Below the pieces are notes generated by a model. It was not told the origin of the DNA and did no database searches. It was given only the letters and a program-made list of their open reading frames with translations. The position numbers and the translations under genes are program-made. Below, piece by piece: positions 9,519 to 20,669 of a stretch of 64,000 nucleotides of DNA (the first letter of the stretch is position 1; the number at the start of each line of letters is the position of its first letter). The stretch lies in NCBI GenBank assembly GCA_025200525.1, contig CM045758.1:165442261-165506260 (forward strand). Direction: 5' to 3'. The stretch is from Camellia lanceoleosa (lineage: Eukaryota; Streptophyta; Magnoliopsida; Ericales; Theaceae).

Positions 9519-10895
9519 CCCTCTCTCCGTATGAAATACGTTGAGATACGCCTGTTGGTTACACCATTGTTGTTCTCTTTAGTTAAAATCTTCCCTCTCT
9601 CCGTATGAAATACGTTGAGATACGCCAGTTGGTTACACCATTGTCATTCTTTCCGGTTAATACCTTCCCTCTCTCTGTATGAAATACATTGAGATATGCC
9701 TGTTGGTTACACCATTGTTGTTCTCCTTGGTTAAAACCTTCCCCCTCTCCGTATGAAATATGTTGAGATACGCCTGTTGATTACACCATTGTCGTTCTCC
9801 TTGGTTAAAACCTTCCCTTTCTCCGTATGAAATACGTTGAGATATGCCTGTTGGTTACACCATTGTCATTCTCCTTGGTTAAAACATTCCCTCTCTCCGT
9901 ATGAAACATGTTGAGATACGCATGTTGGTTACACCATTGTCATTCTCTTCGGTTAAAACCTTCCATCTCTCCGTATGAAATACATTGACATACGCCTGTT
10001 GGTTACACCATTGTTGTTCTCCTTGGTTAAAACCTTCCCTCTCTTCGTATGAAATACGTTGAGATACGCCTATTGGTTACACCATTGTCATTCTCCTCAG
10101 TTAAAACCTTCTCTCTCTCCGTATGAAATACGTTGAGATACGCCTGTTGGTTACACCATTGTCATGCTCCCCGGTTAAAACCTTTCCTCTCTCCGTATGA
10201 AATACGTTGAGATACGCCTGTTGGTTACACCATTGTCGTTCTCCTTAGTTAAAACCTTCCATCTCTCCGTATGAAATACGTTGAGATACGACTGTTGGTT
10301 ATACCATTGTCGTTCTCTTGGGTTAAAACCTTCCCTCTCTCTGTATGAAATACGTTGAGATATGCCTGTTAGTTACACCATTGTCATTCTCCTTGGTTAA
10401 AACCTTCCCTCTCTCCGTATGAAATACGTTGAGATACGCCTGTTGGTTACACCATTGTCATTCTCCTCGGTTAAAACCTTCCCTCTCTCCGTATGAAATA
10501 CGTTGAGATACGCCTGTTGGTTACACCATTGTTGTTCTTTTTGGTTAAAACCTTCCCTCTCTCCGTATGAAATACGTTGAGATATGCCTGTTAGTTACAC
10601 CATTGTCATTCTTCTCGGTTAAAACCTTCCCTCTCTCCGTATGAAATACGTTGAGATACGCCTGTTGGTTACACCATTATCATTGTCCTTGGTTAAAACA
10701 TTCTCTCTCTCTGTATGAAATACGTTGAGATACGCCTGTTGGTTACACCATTGTTGTTCTCCTTAGTTAAAACCTTCCCTCTCTCCGTATGAAATATGTT
10801 GAGATATGCCTGTTGGTTACACTATTGTCGTTCTCTTGGGTTAAAACCTTCCCTCTCTTCATATGAAATACGTTGAGATACGCCTGTTGGTTATA
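9519..10895 (+). repeat. tandem array, 19 copies of 74 bp
   Basis: The repeat unit contains CTCCGTATGAAATACG, GAGATACGCCTG, GGTTACACCATTG and TTGGTTAAAACC. The GAAATACG core recurs 19 times from 9533 to 10865, exactly 18 x 74 bases apart, so no copy has gained or lost length. Divergence between copies is limited to substitutions. Tandem arrays in the region between pol and the 3' LTR are a known property of Tat/Ogre-type elements and can seed satellite DNA. Confidence 0.97.
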
Positions 10896-11443
10896 CCGCC
10901 ATTCCTCCTATCGCGTGAAACGCGTTCGGATTGCAAGTTTATTTGGTTAAAAACATCAGGTGCGCCTGGTGTTTACACCATCTTTCCTCCTTTTGTGTGA
11001 GACGTGTTAGGTTGCTGTTTCACTCGGTTAAAATTGTGTTATGACACATTTGTATGTGATCTTGTGGCACATTTATATGCAATGAACCCCCCTATTATGT
11101 TTCTCATCATTTGCACGAGGCTTGCCTCTCATGTTGCCATCTTCATATATCTTTATCATCACTCCATGACATTGCATTGCATTGCATAATCATGAATTTT
11201 CAAACAACTAGCTTCGCGAAGCATGTACGTTCAACTTTCAAACTCCATTTTGAGCATGCCATTTGCATTCTGCCTCTGAACTACGCTGGTTTGATTCCTT
11301 GCAAAGGGATACGTAGGCAACCTTTAGGTTCAACCAATTGCATCTGCATCATGTTTGTTTGCCCAAGTCTTATGGCCTTGTCAAAAGGGTTGTCTTTGGG
11401 CTTTGACATTCACTCACGTCAAGAAATGACTTTGAGCTTTGTC
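10896..11443 (+). other. 3' UTR between array and polypurine tract
   Basis: More single stem-loop motifs follow the array: CGCGTGAAACGCG (about 10913) and TGTGTGAGACGTG (about 10996). No coding potential was seen. The second copy of the conserved box lies at 11278-11320. Confidence 0.6.
11278..11320 (+). promoter_or_regulatory. conserved 3' UTR box, copy 2, near the 3' LTR
   Basis: GAACTACGC, then TTTGATTCC, then GGATACGTAGGCAACC repeats the order seen at 6321-6375. One copy therefore lies just after pol and one about 135 bases before the 3' LTR, bracketing the variable 3' UTR. Confidence 0.6.
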
Positions 11444-11456
11444 AAAGAGAGGCAAC
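11444..11456 (+). promoter_or_regulatory. polypurine tract
   Basis: AAAGAGAGGCAAC directly precedes the TGTAGACACC start of the 3' LTR. It is the expected primer site for plus-strand DNA synthesis. Confidence 0.75.
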
Positions 11457-14400
11457 TGTAGACACCCCATTTTGACCAGCCTTAAGACTTGGGCGCTTTC
11501 TTTTGATTGCCCGATGATGACAATTAGAATGTGTTTATCAAAGAATCCTCAGTAAGAGAGATGGAATTTGAGCTTTAATCCCAACATTCACACATTTTTG
11601 GCCAAACTATTTTAGACCTTAAAACCCTCTTTTCAAAATATTTTTTCAAATGTTTTTACAATGTTCTGAGGCTCCCATTTTAATTAAAATATTGCACCTT
11701 GCAGTAAACCGAGTAAGGACAAAGTGGAAATAAATGGAAGAGAGGTGAACTCATTGAGAAATATTTAAAAAACATCTTGTTTATATGTTTGGAGTTGAAG
11801 GAAATGGGAGGGGATGGAAGAAAACTAGTTGAGGAAAAGAATGAGCATCAAATCATTAAGAAGGAAATGAACAACCTTTACTAAATCAGGAATATCTATT
11901 TGTCCACTTGGAATTTAGATGTGAGGCCACGACCATTGAAAAGTATACTTCCAGGGCTTCAATTTAGACCAAAGAATCACCTAAAACCAAGTCCAGATAA
12001 GGGAGATATGCCCATTTGAAGTTGGGCTTGAGAGCAGATTTTGTTGACCTAGCCCAAGAGAAATGAACAGCCTTCACTAAATTAAGCATATCTCTTTGCA
12101 CACTTAGAATTTAGATGCGAGGTTACCACCATTGGAAAATAGACTTCTGGGGCTTCAATTTAGACCCAAGAATCACCTAAAACTAAGTCCAGATAAGGGA
12201 GATATGCTCATTTGAAGTTGGGCTTAATAACAGATTTTGTTGACTCGGCCCAAAATAGCAGCAGCCCCATTTTTCTTGGTTTTGGTTCGGTTGGGACACT
12301 TCATTTACCTATTTTTTGATCCATTCAAGTGCACCCACTCATCCTCCATTATGCCTAATCATCCCCCATTGTCAAAAAGAGGTTTTGTTGGCATCCATAA
12401 AGGAGTATCCCATGCAACCACCTTGAAAATTTGTCCTTCTATCACATTCTTGTCTCCCACCTTGTCTCCCACCTTCGTTTTGAACTTTAATCTCCCTTAT
12501 TGCCTATATAGAATGAGCATATTGTAAGAGAGAGGGAGGACCACGAAATTGAAAAGAAAAAAGTGAGAAAAGGGTAAAAAAGAGAGAAAAATTAGGTTTT
12601 TGAGCCAAAAATATTCTTATCTTCCATAGACACCCCATACCTTCCGTAGCTACTGAAATTCCTCATTTCCATACACCAAAACCACTCCAAAAATTTTGAT
12701 ATAGCCAAAGATCAATTGCCTTGATCATAAGGAAGAGTGTTTAGTGATTGAAAGTAAGAAAAACTAGAGAGTTAGCCACTTTCCATACCACAAACTCCAT
12801 AAACTCCATAATTTCGAATTGAGGATTTGAGAACACACTTCCTACACTTGAGGGTGATTAAGAGGAAGTTTGGAAATCAAGAAGTTCAATTTTTCTTTGG
12901 AAGGTGAATTTTTAGTCTTTCATTTTCTTATATTTTATATCTCATAATTATTTTCTTGCTTCTTATTTCATAGTGTTTTGTTACAATCAAAGTGGTTTGT
13001 TTATCTCATATTTATTTTTTTACTTTATATTTCATAGTGTGTTGTTATAATCCCAGTGGTTTGTTTAGCTCATAATTATTTATTTATTTTTATTCGAATG
13101 CTTTAATTTCATATTAGTTTTGTTGTAATCTTGCATGTTCTACCTCATATTTATTTATTTTCTTGTATTAGTCTCATATTAGTTTTGTTGTAATCTTGCA
13201 TGTTCTATCTTATATTTGTTTTATTGCTTTAGGTTTATGTTTTGAGTTTGCACTTTTTATTTTATTTTATATTTGTTTTCTTGTTTTTTTTTTTAATCTA
13301 ACCGGAAGTGGTTAGTTGAGCCACCTACATATTTTTTGTTTGTTCCTTTTCTTGGTTTCGCAACAAGACAGGTTTTGCTTTGCCTAGTTAGCCGGCTGGC
13401 CTATTTGGCCGGTCGGTTAGCTTCTTCCGAACAAGATGGCGTAATCTCCCAATATTGACCAATTTCCGCCAGCAATTCCAAAGAATATGAAGCTTTTATT
13501 TTATTTATTTTTTATTTTGAGTGTATTGTGAGGTTTTTATTTTGTTGTAGTATTTTCCTCATCCCTCTTTAATTTGGTTTGTAATTATTCTTTAAAATGT
13601 TGTAATAATTCTCCGCCCCGCTTCTTTCTATCCCGTTCTTTTACTTGCTCTCTTTATTTGTACATAAACATCATATTTATTTTTCATCATAGTTATGCTT
13701 TGCATCCATGTTTCATGCATCCTGATTCGGCTAAGTTTGCATTTGTGGATTTAATCAATTCTTATGTGATTATGTGTACTACCTCATGTTTTTGAGATGA
13801 TTCACATATCATATTTTAGAAGCCGAATCTTTAGTTGCATCTCATGAGTGAATTGCATTAGAATTTTGTATATAAGATCATGCATATTTTACTAACTTTG
13901 TTTTGTTGTTCGTGGGACGTCAAACATGTAAGTTTTTATGCTTTAGCATCCCGTTTGTGTGTGTTTTTCTTACTATGTCTAGCATTCTACGATGAGGCTA
14001 TTTGCTTATGTGATATAACTCTATGAATGCCAGTGGAGAGAGGTTGTGTCGCTTAATTTGGAATGATGTTGATTTTTCATGCTTGTAAACTCAATTTATT
14101 TGGGTTGTACATCGTCAAAACTCTTTCAAAATACATGATATCAAATTGTTCCAAAATGAATGGTATAGTCTATACTTGTATGCTTCACATAGTAAATTTT
14201 AGGATTTATTAAATAATCAGAGCATGAACATATAAATAAAATAAAATTCATATCATGGTTAGTAAAGGCCGATTTTGATTGGGTGGGCGGGGGTGCTCAT
14301 TATTGACCTTCCTCTCTCATACCTAAGGTTCCGAGCCAAGCATGCTTGGTTACGACGAACAGTGGCCTTGGCACGAGTCATGGGTTTCCTAATTTTTCCA

Positions 14401-14599
14401 AAATAAACATTAGGTGGCAACCTTGAGATCTGATGACACTGTCCATTTTTGGCAAAATTGCAATAAAATGGATTTTCAATAAAAGTTGCCAAATTTAGAC
14501 TCTCATTTATGTTTCACAGTGCACTCATGAGACTACATCAAAGAGATCTCGAGGGTCCGAACTGTTTAACGCGCGCTGGTACCCCCCCGGCATGTTACA
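11457..14599 (+). mobile_element. 3' LTR of the Tat element
   Basis: It runs from TGTAGACACCCC to CATGTTACA, 3143 bases with TG...CA ends. The start matches the LTRs at 49213 and 53771 and the reversed LTR ending at 44523. Two related blocks at 11880-12235 look like an internal duplication. They repeat TTTAGATG(T/C)GAGG and CCTAAAACCAAGTCCAGATAAGGG or a near match. A TATA-like TATATAG lies at 12505. A GC-rich motif zone (GCCGGCTGGCC, GGCCGGTCGG) lies near 13390-13420. The tail has the GTTAGTAAAGGCCG block seen in the other Tat LTRs. Its target duplication cannot be checked because the partner flank is missing. Confidence 0.88.
12505..12511 (+). promoter_or_regulatory. LTR TATA-like box
   Basis: TATATAG precedes a GAGAGAGGGAGG stretch. 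It is the only good TATA match in this part of the LTR and is placed like the boxes in the related LTRs. Motif only. Confidence 0.45.
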
Positions 14600-14645
14600 A
14601 CGCTCTAGCGTCACTTCTCATGCTTGAGAGGACTGCGTGTATATC

Positions 14646-17072
14646 TGTGACAACCCTCACCTCTGATTAGTGCTAATCTGTGATTAAGCATGATAAGTAA
14701 CTGTTTAAGCTGAAGTTCTGAACTGATTGTATGAGTGGGTTGCATTAATTGCATTTCTATCTGTTTGTCATTAAATGATCTGTTCATGTTTTAATTTCGA
14801 ACTGCAAATTGAAGGCCTTATCGGTGGCCGAATCAGAAATTGATTAGTGTTATATGTTAATTAGGATTTATGTGATTTTATGGTAGATTTAATTGGAATT
14901 TGATTTGGAATGATTAAATTAGATTAAATAATGTTAAATTACATTAGTTCAAGTAAATTACATGTTTGCCATTAGTGGTTAATGCTAGGCCATGTAATTG
15001 ATTCATTTGTTTGGCACTATCATTTCATCATCTCCTCCATTTCCTAGGCCAAAACCGAGAGAGAGAGGGAGAGTAGGAGAAAAAATTGAGTTCATAAAAA
15101 TTGGCTTGGAGAATTAGGAGAATCGAAGGGAATTTGCATATTTGAGCTTCCATATCTTGAATTGAAGGCATAAGGTAGAGAATTCATCTTCTTAATTGTG
15201 AATTTAAGTTGTTCTTGCATGATTCATGGGAAAATTAGTGATCTAAGTCAAGAATTGGTTTAAAGTGTTGAATTCAGAATCCATTCACGCATGCATGTGC
15301 ATATTCTTGGATTTTGAGGTTATTCTTCATGAATTTCCACATGCATGTCCACATTTTGGTTGTGGTCCATGAATTCACCATGATTTTGAGTTCAAACTTG
15401 CATTTGGTTATGTTTTGGAGCATTGGAGTTCTTAGAAACTCTTGCATGTTATGTTCTTGTTTAGTTCATGAAAGTTTCTTTGAAATTGTGTGCAATTGTC
15501 TCACCTTTGGGCTTGATTTTACGAAATTGATCTTCAAAACATGTTGTAGTATGAGTTTTCAAGTGTTTTCCAGAAAATGGGCCCAAAAGGTTGAGTTTTG
15601 ATGTGTTGAATGCTTGGTTTGAGCTTGTGAGGCAAATCTGGAAATTCCAGATTTTGGCTTTCACGCTCGAGCGAAGGATTCCACGCTCGAGCGACCATCT
15701 TTTGTTCAGAGCTCCGCTTGAGTGAAGGGATGCTGGCTTGAGCGTAGATTGCAAGCTCTCAGGTTTTCTGCGTGTGCAGATGCACGCTTGAGTGAAGAAA
15801 CCTACGCTCGAGCGAGGACTATGTCTCACGCTCGAGTGAGCGTTGAGCGAAGATTTTCAACATCCAGCACTTTTTTCATTTTTACAGACCGCTCGAGCGG
15901 GGAAGTCCATGCTTGAGCGACCCCACTGTTTTGGCACGCTCGCTCGAGCGTAGGAAGCCACGCTCGAGCGAGACCCCTGTTTCAGCAAAAATTTGAAAAG
16001 TGTTTTTAAGTGCATTTTTGCATCCTTATTCCATCCTAGGCATTCCTAGGCCTAGTTTAAGGATCTTAATGAGGATAATGTCATAGAACCACACCAAGTC
16101 AAGTTAAGGGGCTAAGTTATTAATCCCGAGTGTGTGTTCGTTCTGCAACTGTAGGGTTGACATCCGAGGACGCTCATTAGCCTGTCTAGCCCAGTACTCT
16201 GTGAGTAACAATGTTGTAAAGATATGTTCAATTATGACTATTTTCTAAATGATCAACTGTTCTGCTTACTGAAACGTTATTGTTTAATGGATGAATGTTT
16301 GTCCTATTTGTAAACTGTATTCGTGGCATCCATAGCAATTTACTGTTACTGTACTGTTACTGCTACTGTCACAGAGATCTCTATCGGTTTCCTTGTTTGG
16401 AGCCACTATTGTTTACTGTTATGATGGCCATCAACTGACTGTTTGGCCTGTTAAGACCTACTGTACTATTTTGCTAATGGATGTACCACATATGACTATT
16501 ATAGTTCTAAATGACTGATTTACTGATGCAATTGACTATTTTAATTACTGAAAGGACATTCATTCTTAACCCCTTTATGCATATGTTATTCACTGGGCTT
16601 TAGCTCACTATTTATATTTATATGTAGGTGTCCAGGCACCGGACCGGAGCTAGGAGCATCGGGTTAGCTCCCGTTTTGTCCAAGCCAACCATTGTGCCTC
16701 ACCTCGAGGTTTCGAATGCGCTAAAGCCAAGGATGTTTTGGTATGTTTTAGATTCTCCATTTTTGCCTCTATTCTGTAATAAATGGTTAAGACTTGACCG
16801 TATAGTTATAGTTAGGGATTTGGTCCCTGATATGGATGTTTGTGTATATGTCACATGTACATATGTTTTGGTTATCAATGTGGCATGTTTATAAAAAGTC
16901 TTTTTGCATTCAGACTGTCACAGCTCATTGGACATCTTTTATTTACTGTTTTGGATTTCGCCAGCCCCTTTACTCTGTATTTCTATCATTACTGTTAAGC
17001 AGGCCTTCGGTAATCACGGATTACTGGCCGGTTACGATGCTAAACCCATAGGGGCAGGTTTGGGTCGTGACA
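14646..17072 (+). repeat. chromovirus 5' LTR
   Basis: It starts TGTGACAACCCTCACC and ends GGTCGTGACA. Inside are a CGCTCGAGCG palindrome cluster at 15665-15975, a CACTGGGCTTTAGCTCAC block at about 16592, and TTTATAAAAAG at about 16888, which could be a TATA box. No coding sequence was recognised, and the open frames over the palindrome cluster follow the repeat. Confidence 0.97.
15665..15975. repeat. cluster of 11 CGCTCGAGCG-type palindromes, 5' LTR copy
   Basis: There are eleven sites built on CTCGAG within about 310 bases. Seven keep CTCGAG and four read CTTGAG, a CpG-to-TpG change. The matching cluster in the 3' LTR keeps all eleven. Confidence 0.9.
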
Positions 17073-17075
17073 GAG

Positions 17076-17087
17076 TGGTATCAGAGC
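17076..17087 (+). promoter_or_regulatory. primer-binding site, initiator tRNA-Met
   Basis: TGGTATCAGAGC, three bases after the 5' LTR, is the complement of the 3' end of plant initiator tRNA-Met. It is the usual primer for chromoviruses of this type. Confidence 0.95.
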
Positions 17088-17276
17088 GATGTTAAAGCAC
17101 GAGTTATACCGCACACACGTGTCCAATTGAGCTATAGGATGTCTAAGAAAAGTGAATAGGGCATTGCATGAGCATGAAAGTGTGTGTGGCCATGATATGA
17201 ATTTATATGCTAATGTGCTAATGTGTTTTAAGCAAGCAATTCCTATGTTTATTATCACTGTGTTGCATATAGTGAA

Positions 17277-18299
17277 ATGGACAATGCAAGAACTGTTGAT
17301 GAATCTGAATCATCTGAGGCTAGAATGACAAGGTTAGAAAGAACAGTTGAACTGCTGACCGAAGCTTTAAGACAACAACAGAACCAACAGCCCCCACCTC
17401 CTCCAGTACAACCAGAATGGAATGTTAATGAGGACATAATTGCTTTGACACAAAAGTTCAACAAAATAAAACCACCATCATTCCAAGGAGGCCTTGAACC
17501 ACTAAAGGCCGAAGCGTGGGTTTTGGAAACTGAAAAGTTATTTGAGGTGTTTCCGTGTTCTAAAGCACACAAAGTGTTATTGGCCACCTTTACCTTACAA
17601 GAAGAAGCTAGGCGATGGTGGATGTTTGTTTGTGATGCAAATAATGTCATGACTTGGGCTCAGTTTAAAGAAGCCTTCTTCGAAAAGTACTTCCCTCAGT
17701 GTGTCAAGGACCGCAAGGTAACCGAATTTGAACAGTTGAAGCAAGGTACCATGTCCATAGCCGAATGTGAATCAAAGTTCACTGAACTTGCCCAATATGC
17801 ACCACACATAGTGGACACCGATTATAAAAAGGCCAGGAAGTTTGAAGGCGGACATAATGTCGAGATACTTGATCGAATTAATGTCCTAAAACTGCTTAAA
17901 TATGTGGATGTCCTCGACCGAGCAATAATAGCTGAGTCGAATATCGAAGCATTGAAACAGACTGAAACACTTGCAACCGAGTGGCGCGGTAAGAGACAGG
18001 GTTTCAAGTTTAAGAAAGGCCGAAATAACTTATCGAATAAGAAGCAAAATACTGGGTCAATGACCAGCTCTAGTCAAGGAAACAATTCTATACTAACCTG
18101 CTCTGAATGTGGAAAAAGGCATAAAGGGGTTTGCTATAAGATCTCTGGTGCTTGTTACAGGTGTGGCAAGGTGGGCTATATGGTCAAAAATTGCCCTTTC
18201 ACTTCCCAAGGCAATAGTAAAGCTGTAGCTAGCACCACAGCATCAACTGTCACACCAAAACCCAACCCCAAAGCCACTGGAAAGGAGCCTTTAAGGTGA
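17277..18299 (+). pseudogene. gag: chromovirus gag
   Basis: Gag forms the virus-like particle and packages element RNA. This frame has 340 codons from ATG 17277. It has an N-terminal coiled-coil segment (about residues 8-40), a proline-rich linker, the retrotransposon gag domain (about 60-200, with WVLETEKLF and ARRWW), a basic region, then a CX2CX4-X-X4C knuckle at about residues 293-306. In that knuckle the expected histidine is tyrosine (codon TAT 18177-18179), so zinc binding should be impaired. TGA 18297-18299 ends the frame, but the protease continues in the same frame, so the stop is probably a mutation inside a gag-pol fusion. Confidence 0.93.
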
Positions 18300-19500
18300 G
18301 GCCGAGTGTTTGCACTCGTGCCGGGAGATGTGTAGAATATCGAGACAGTTGTGTCAGGTACACTCTCAATTTGTGCTCAAAATGCATACATTTTGATTGA
18401 TTCGGGGTCTACATATTCGTTTGTCTCGCATGCTTTTTCGCAAAAATTAAATAGACCATTGGAACCCATGAACTATTTGTTAGCTGTATCTTCACCCGTT
18501 GGGGGATCCATGACTTGTGCTTATATGTATCCTGCATGTGAGATTGTTATTGGGGATGTGCATTTGTATATTGATTTACTGCCTTTGAACATTGATCATT
18601 TCGATGTCATTTTGGGAATGGACTGGTTAACAAAATATCATGCTACCATAGACTGTGTAACGAAACAAGTTGTATTTCGTCCACCTGGATTGCCTGAATT
18701 TGTGTTTAGCGGAGTTGGAGTAGTACCTCCCCTATATCTGATTTCGTCTATGAAAGCTGTTAAATTGATTAAAAAAGGGTGTAAAGGATACCTATGTTAT
18801 GTATTGACTGTACCTACTGATACTAAAACTGATGTGGACAGTATTTCTATAGTCAGAGAATTCCCAAATGTTTTTCCAGATGACTTGCTAGGGGATTTGA
18901 TTGATAGGGAGATAGAATTCATTGTTGAAGTATTATCGGGTACACATCCAGTATCCAAAGCTCCGTACAGAATGGCACCTACCAAACTGAAAGAACTGAA
19001 AATTCAGCTACAAGAATTGTTAGATAAGAAGTTCATCAGGCCCAGGTACTTCACTGTGGGGTGCACCAGTTTTGTTTGTGAAAAAGAAAGATGGCTCACT
19101 AAGACTCTGCATTGACTACCATGAACTGAATAAGGTAACAATGAAAAACAAATATCCATTGCCTCATATTGATGATTTGTTTGACCAGTTGCAAGGTGCC
19201 CAGGTTTTCTCCAAAATTGACGTTAGATCCGGATACCACCAGCTGAAAGTCAAACCAGAGGACATTGAAAAGACTGCCTTCCGAACGAGGTATGGATATT
19301 ATGAGTTTCTTGTTATGCCTTTCGGAGTCACTAATGTGCCTGCTGCATTTATGGATCTTATGAACCGAATTTTCAAACCATTCCTCGATGAATTTGTGGT
19401 TGTTTTTATAGATGACATTCTGATTTATTCCAAGAGTAAAGAGGAACATGAACATCATTTGAGAATTGCCTTACAAAACTGACAAAATGTGAATTTTGAC
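18300..19500 (+). pseudogene. pol: chromovirus protease and reverse transcriptase (broken)
   Basis: The frame continues from gag through TAG 18333-18335. The aspartic protease active site reads LIDSGST with Asp at 18399-18401. The LGMDWL motif follows (about 18615). RT begins near 18900. A frame change near 19045 shifts reading to the frame used by 19072-19482, which contains the palm motifs ([22 protein letters not shown] with catalytic Asp-Asp at 19411-19416). Near 19475 a small deletion returns reading to the first frame. TGA 19497-19499 replaces a Trp expected between CEF and LDNV. The catalytic residues remain but the protein is fragmented. Confidence 0.93.
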
Positions 19501-20669
19501 TTGATAATGTTATGTTTTTGGGACATGTGATTAATAAGGATGGCATTTCAGTTGATCCGCAGAAAATTGAAATAGTAGTGAATTGGCCTAGACCGACTAA
19601 TGTTACTGAAGTCCGAAGTTTCTTAGGCTTAGCCGGGTACTATAGAAGGTTTGTAAAAGATTTCTCCAAGATTGCTTTACCATTAACTCAGTTGACTCAA
19701 AAGGGAAAGCTATTTGACTGGACCGATCAAAGAGAATCATCTTTCCAGGAATTGAAAACTCGACTTGTGACTGCACCGATTCTCACCCTACCCTCAGGTA
19801 CGGATGGATTTACTATTTTCAGTGATGCTTCTTATAAAGGTTTGGGATGTGTTTTAATGCAGAATGGTAAAGTTATTGCGTATGCTTCCCGACAACTGAG
19901 GCCACATGAAAAGAACTACCCCACTCATGATTTAGAACTTGCTGCAGTGGTTTTTGCATTGAAAATTTGGCGCCACTACCTATATGGGGCTACATGTGAG
20001 GTGTACACAGATCACAAGAACTTGAAATATTTCTTTACACAGAAAGAGTTGAACATGAGGCAGCGGAGGTGGTTAGAACTGATAAAAGACTATGATTTAC
20101 AAATTTTGTATCATCCGGGGAAAGCTAACATCGTTGCCGATGCACTGAGTCGGAAATCAATTGAGAATTTAGCCTGTTTACTCATCGGACAGAAAGAACT
20201 GTTATGTGATCTTGAAAAGTTCGAAGTTGAGATTGTTTTGCGTGAACAAGGTGGAACATTGGCTGCTATTTCTGCTTAACCAGCTCTTATTGAAGAGATT
20301 AAGGAGAAACAACAACAAGATGACTTTATGAAAAAGGTCATTGATGAACGGGAATCCAAACCAAGGCAGGGCTTCAAATTTGAAAATAATGTGTTGAAGT
20401 TTTAGGAAAGGTTGTGTATACCGAATGATTTTGAACTGAAAAGACGAATTTTGCAGGAAGGCCACAATTCAAAACTTTCCATCCATCCAGGAGACACAAA
20501 AATGTACCAAGACTTGAAACTTAATTTCTGGTGGCCGGGAATGAAGAAATAGATTGCTGACTTTGTGTCTAAATGTCTACATTGCTAACAAGTTAAAGCT
20601 GAAGATCAACGACCTGCAGGCTTACTTTAATCCTTGCCAATACCGGAGTGGAAATGAGAACATATTGCT
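19501..20669 (+). pseudogene. pol: chromovirus RT connection, RNase H and integrase zinc domain (broken)
   Basis: The open stretch to TAA 20277-20279 gives the RT C-terminus ([16 protein letters not shown]) and RNase H. RNase H has Asp in FSDAS, Glu in HDLELAA, Asp in YTDHKNL and Asp in ADALSR, so its active site is complete. Past the stop the same frame continues with the integrase His2-Cys2 domain (GHNSKLSIHPG ... KCLHC), interrupted by TAG 20403, TAG 20550, TAA 20586 and TAA 20628. All are explicable by CAA/CAG or TGG changing through single transitions. Confidence 0.9.

Noticed and set aside
9519..10895. CRISPR-like array
   Set aside because: Repeats are directly adjacent 74-bp monomers without unique spacers, in plant retrotransposon UTR.
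15461..15916. Frames rich in Arg/Ser/Ala over the CTCGAG cluster
   Set aside because: The CGCTCGAGCG repeats lack stops in several frames. The same frames recur in the 3' LTR.
17040..17650. Open frames opposite chromovirus gag and leader
   Set aside because: They are antisense shadows of gag, lack any domain, and gag itself has clear homology features.
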